Source: Candidatus Nanopelagicales bacterium (GTDB lineage: Bacteria > Actinomycetota > Actinomycetes > Nanopelagicales > Nanopelagicaceae). Taken from it: a stretch of DNA of 12,997 nucleotides. Each line of letters starts with the position of its first letter. Position 1 is the stretch's first letter. The position numbers were made by a program, and so were the translations under genes. The notes beneath the pieces are model-generated. The model did no database searches and had not been told where the DNA came from. It saw only the letters and a program-made list of their open reading frames with translations. The stretch is from assembly GCA_030832365.1 (NCBI GenBank), contig JAURJF010000025.1, forward strand, positions 1-12,997, written 5' to 3'. Below are positions 12,852 to 12,997 of this stretch, in pieces.

Positions 12852-12870
12852 CTAGATTGACTCAATCTGG
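12852..12870. repeat. Inverted repeat at the stop of the partial gene, possible terminator
   Basis: CTAGATTGACTCAATCTGG folds into an 8-bp stem (one T-G wobble) around an ACT loop. The core AGATTGA-C-TCAATCT (12854-12868) is a perfect 15-bp dyad. It includes the stop codon (CTA, 12852-12854) of the minus-strand gene and begins 3 bp after the exporter stop. No T-tract follows on either strand. Confidence 0.45.
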
Positions 12871-12997
12871 TGAGTTAAATCATGGCGATTAACAATAAGA
12901 ATTGAGTGATTCTCCATCAATATCCAGCCGCTTTGATCCCAGCCTGAGGAGGCAACTGCAACGCCGTTATCATCGATGCGATAGCGCAGTTGGTAGT
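12852..12997 (-). CDS. Unidentified protein, C-terminal 47 residues
   Basis: The minus strand is open from the right edge to TAG at 12854-12852, giving a fragment that contains RYRIDDNGVAVASSGWDQSG and ends VNRHDLTHQIESI. The other two minus frames are closed here. The composition (alternating hydrophobic and polar residues, GW..SGWI) suggests beta strands. I do not recognise the family. It is called coding because of the open frame, natural-looking composition, and the window-wide habit of convergent genes ending within a few bases of each other; the facing exporter ends at 12848. Confidence 0.6.
   Translation of the reverse strand, partial: YQLRYRIDDNGVAVASSGWDQSGWILMENHSILIVNRHDLTHQIESI

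Overview
The window looks like a compact, low-to-moderate GC actinobacterial chromosome, most plausibly a streamlined freshwater lineage of the Nanopelagicales/acI type (inference). Supporting signs are the short actinobacterial inositol-phosphate synthase directly behind a PadR regulator, a ROK glucokinase next to an SRPBCC protein and a FadD15-like acyl-CoA ligase, very high coding density, convergent genes whose stop codons touch or overlap, and several starts that appear leaderless. There are no RNA genes of recognised type, insertion sequences, phage genes or CRISPR arrays.

Left part (1-5862). A truncated long-chain acyl-CoA ligase (minus strand) diverges from an SRPBCC protein and a ROK glucokinase. 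Facing these is a minus-strand pair, an alpha/beta hydrolase with an unusual C-terminal two-helix membrane tail and a Gfo/Idh/MocA oxidoreductase, joined by an ATGA overlap. A PlsC-type acyltransferase diverges from the hydrolase across only 38 bp. It converges on a stand-alone Cas4/RecB-like PD-(D/E)XK nuclease with four cysteines. A LysE/RhtB exporter lies upstream of the nuclease. Ligase, hydrolase and acyltransferase together suggest acyl-lipid turnover.

Middle (5863-10668). A strong intrinsic terminator separates LysE from a UraA-type NCS2 permease. The 236-bp gap upstream of the permease holds an 87-bp GC-rich segment with competing hairpins, then a PadR-type operator. It leads into a tight four-gene operon: padR, ino1, a crotonase that keeps isomerase-type rather than hydratase-type catalytic residues, and an HSDL2-like short-chain dehydrogenase. 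This operon links inositol-phosphate synthesis with acyl-CoA chemistry.

Right part (10665-12997). A NiCoT nickel/cobalt transporter, with a Nur-box-like operator inside its promoter, diverges from an EamA/YedA-type exporter. The exporter converges on the C-terminal end of an unidentified protein cut by the window edge.

The most notable non-coding signals are: (i) TAnnnT hexamers exactly 6-7 nt ahead of five starts plus a GATAAT ahead of a sixth; (ii) the Nur-like box; (iii) the structured segment at 7327-7413; (iv) palindromes that contain the stop codons of both convergent genes.
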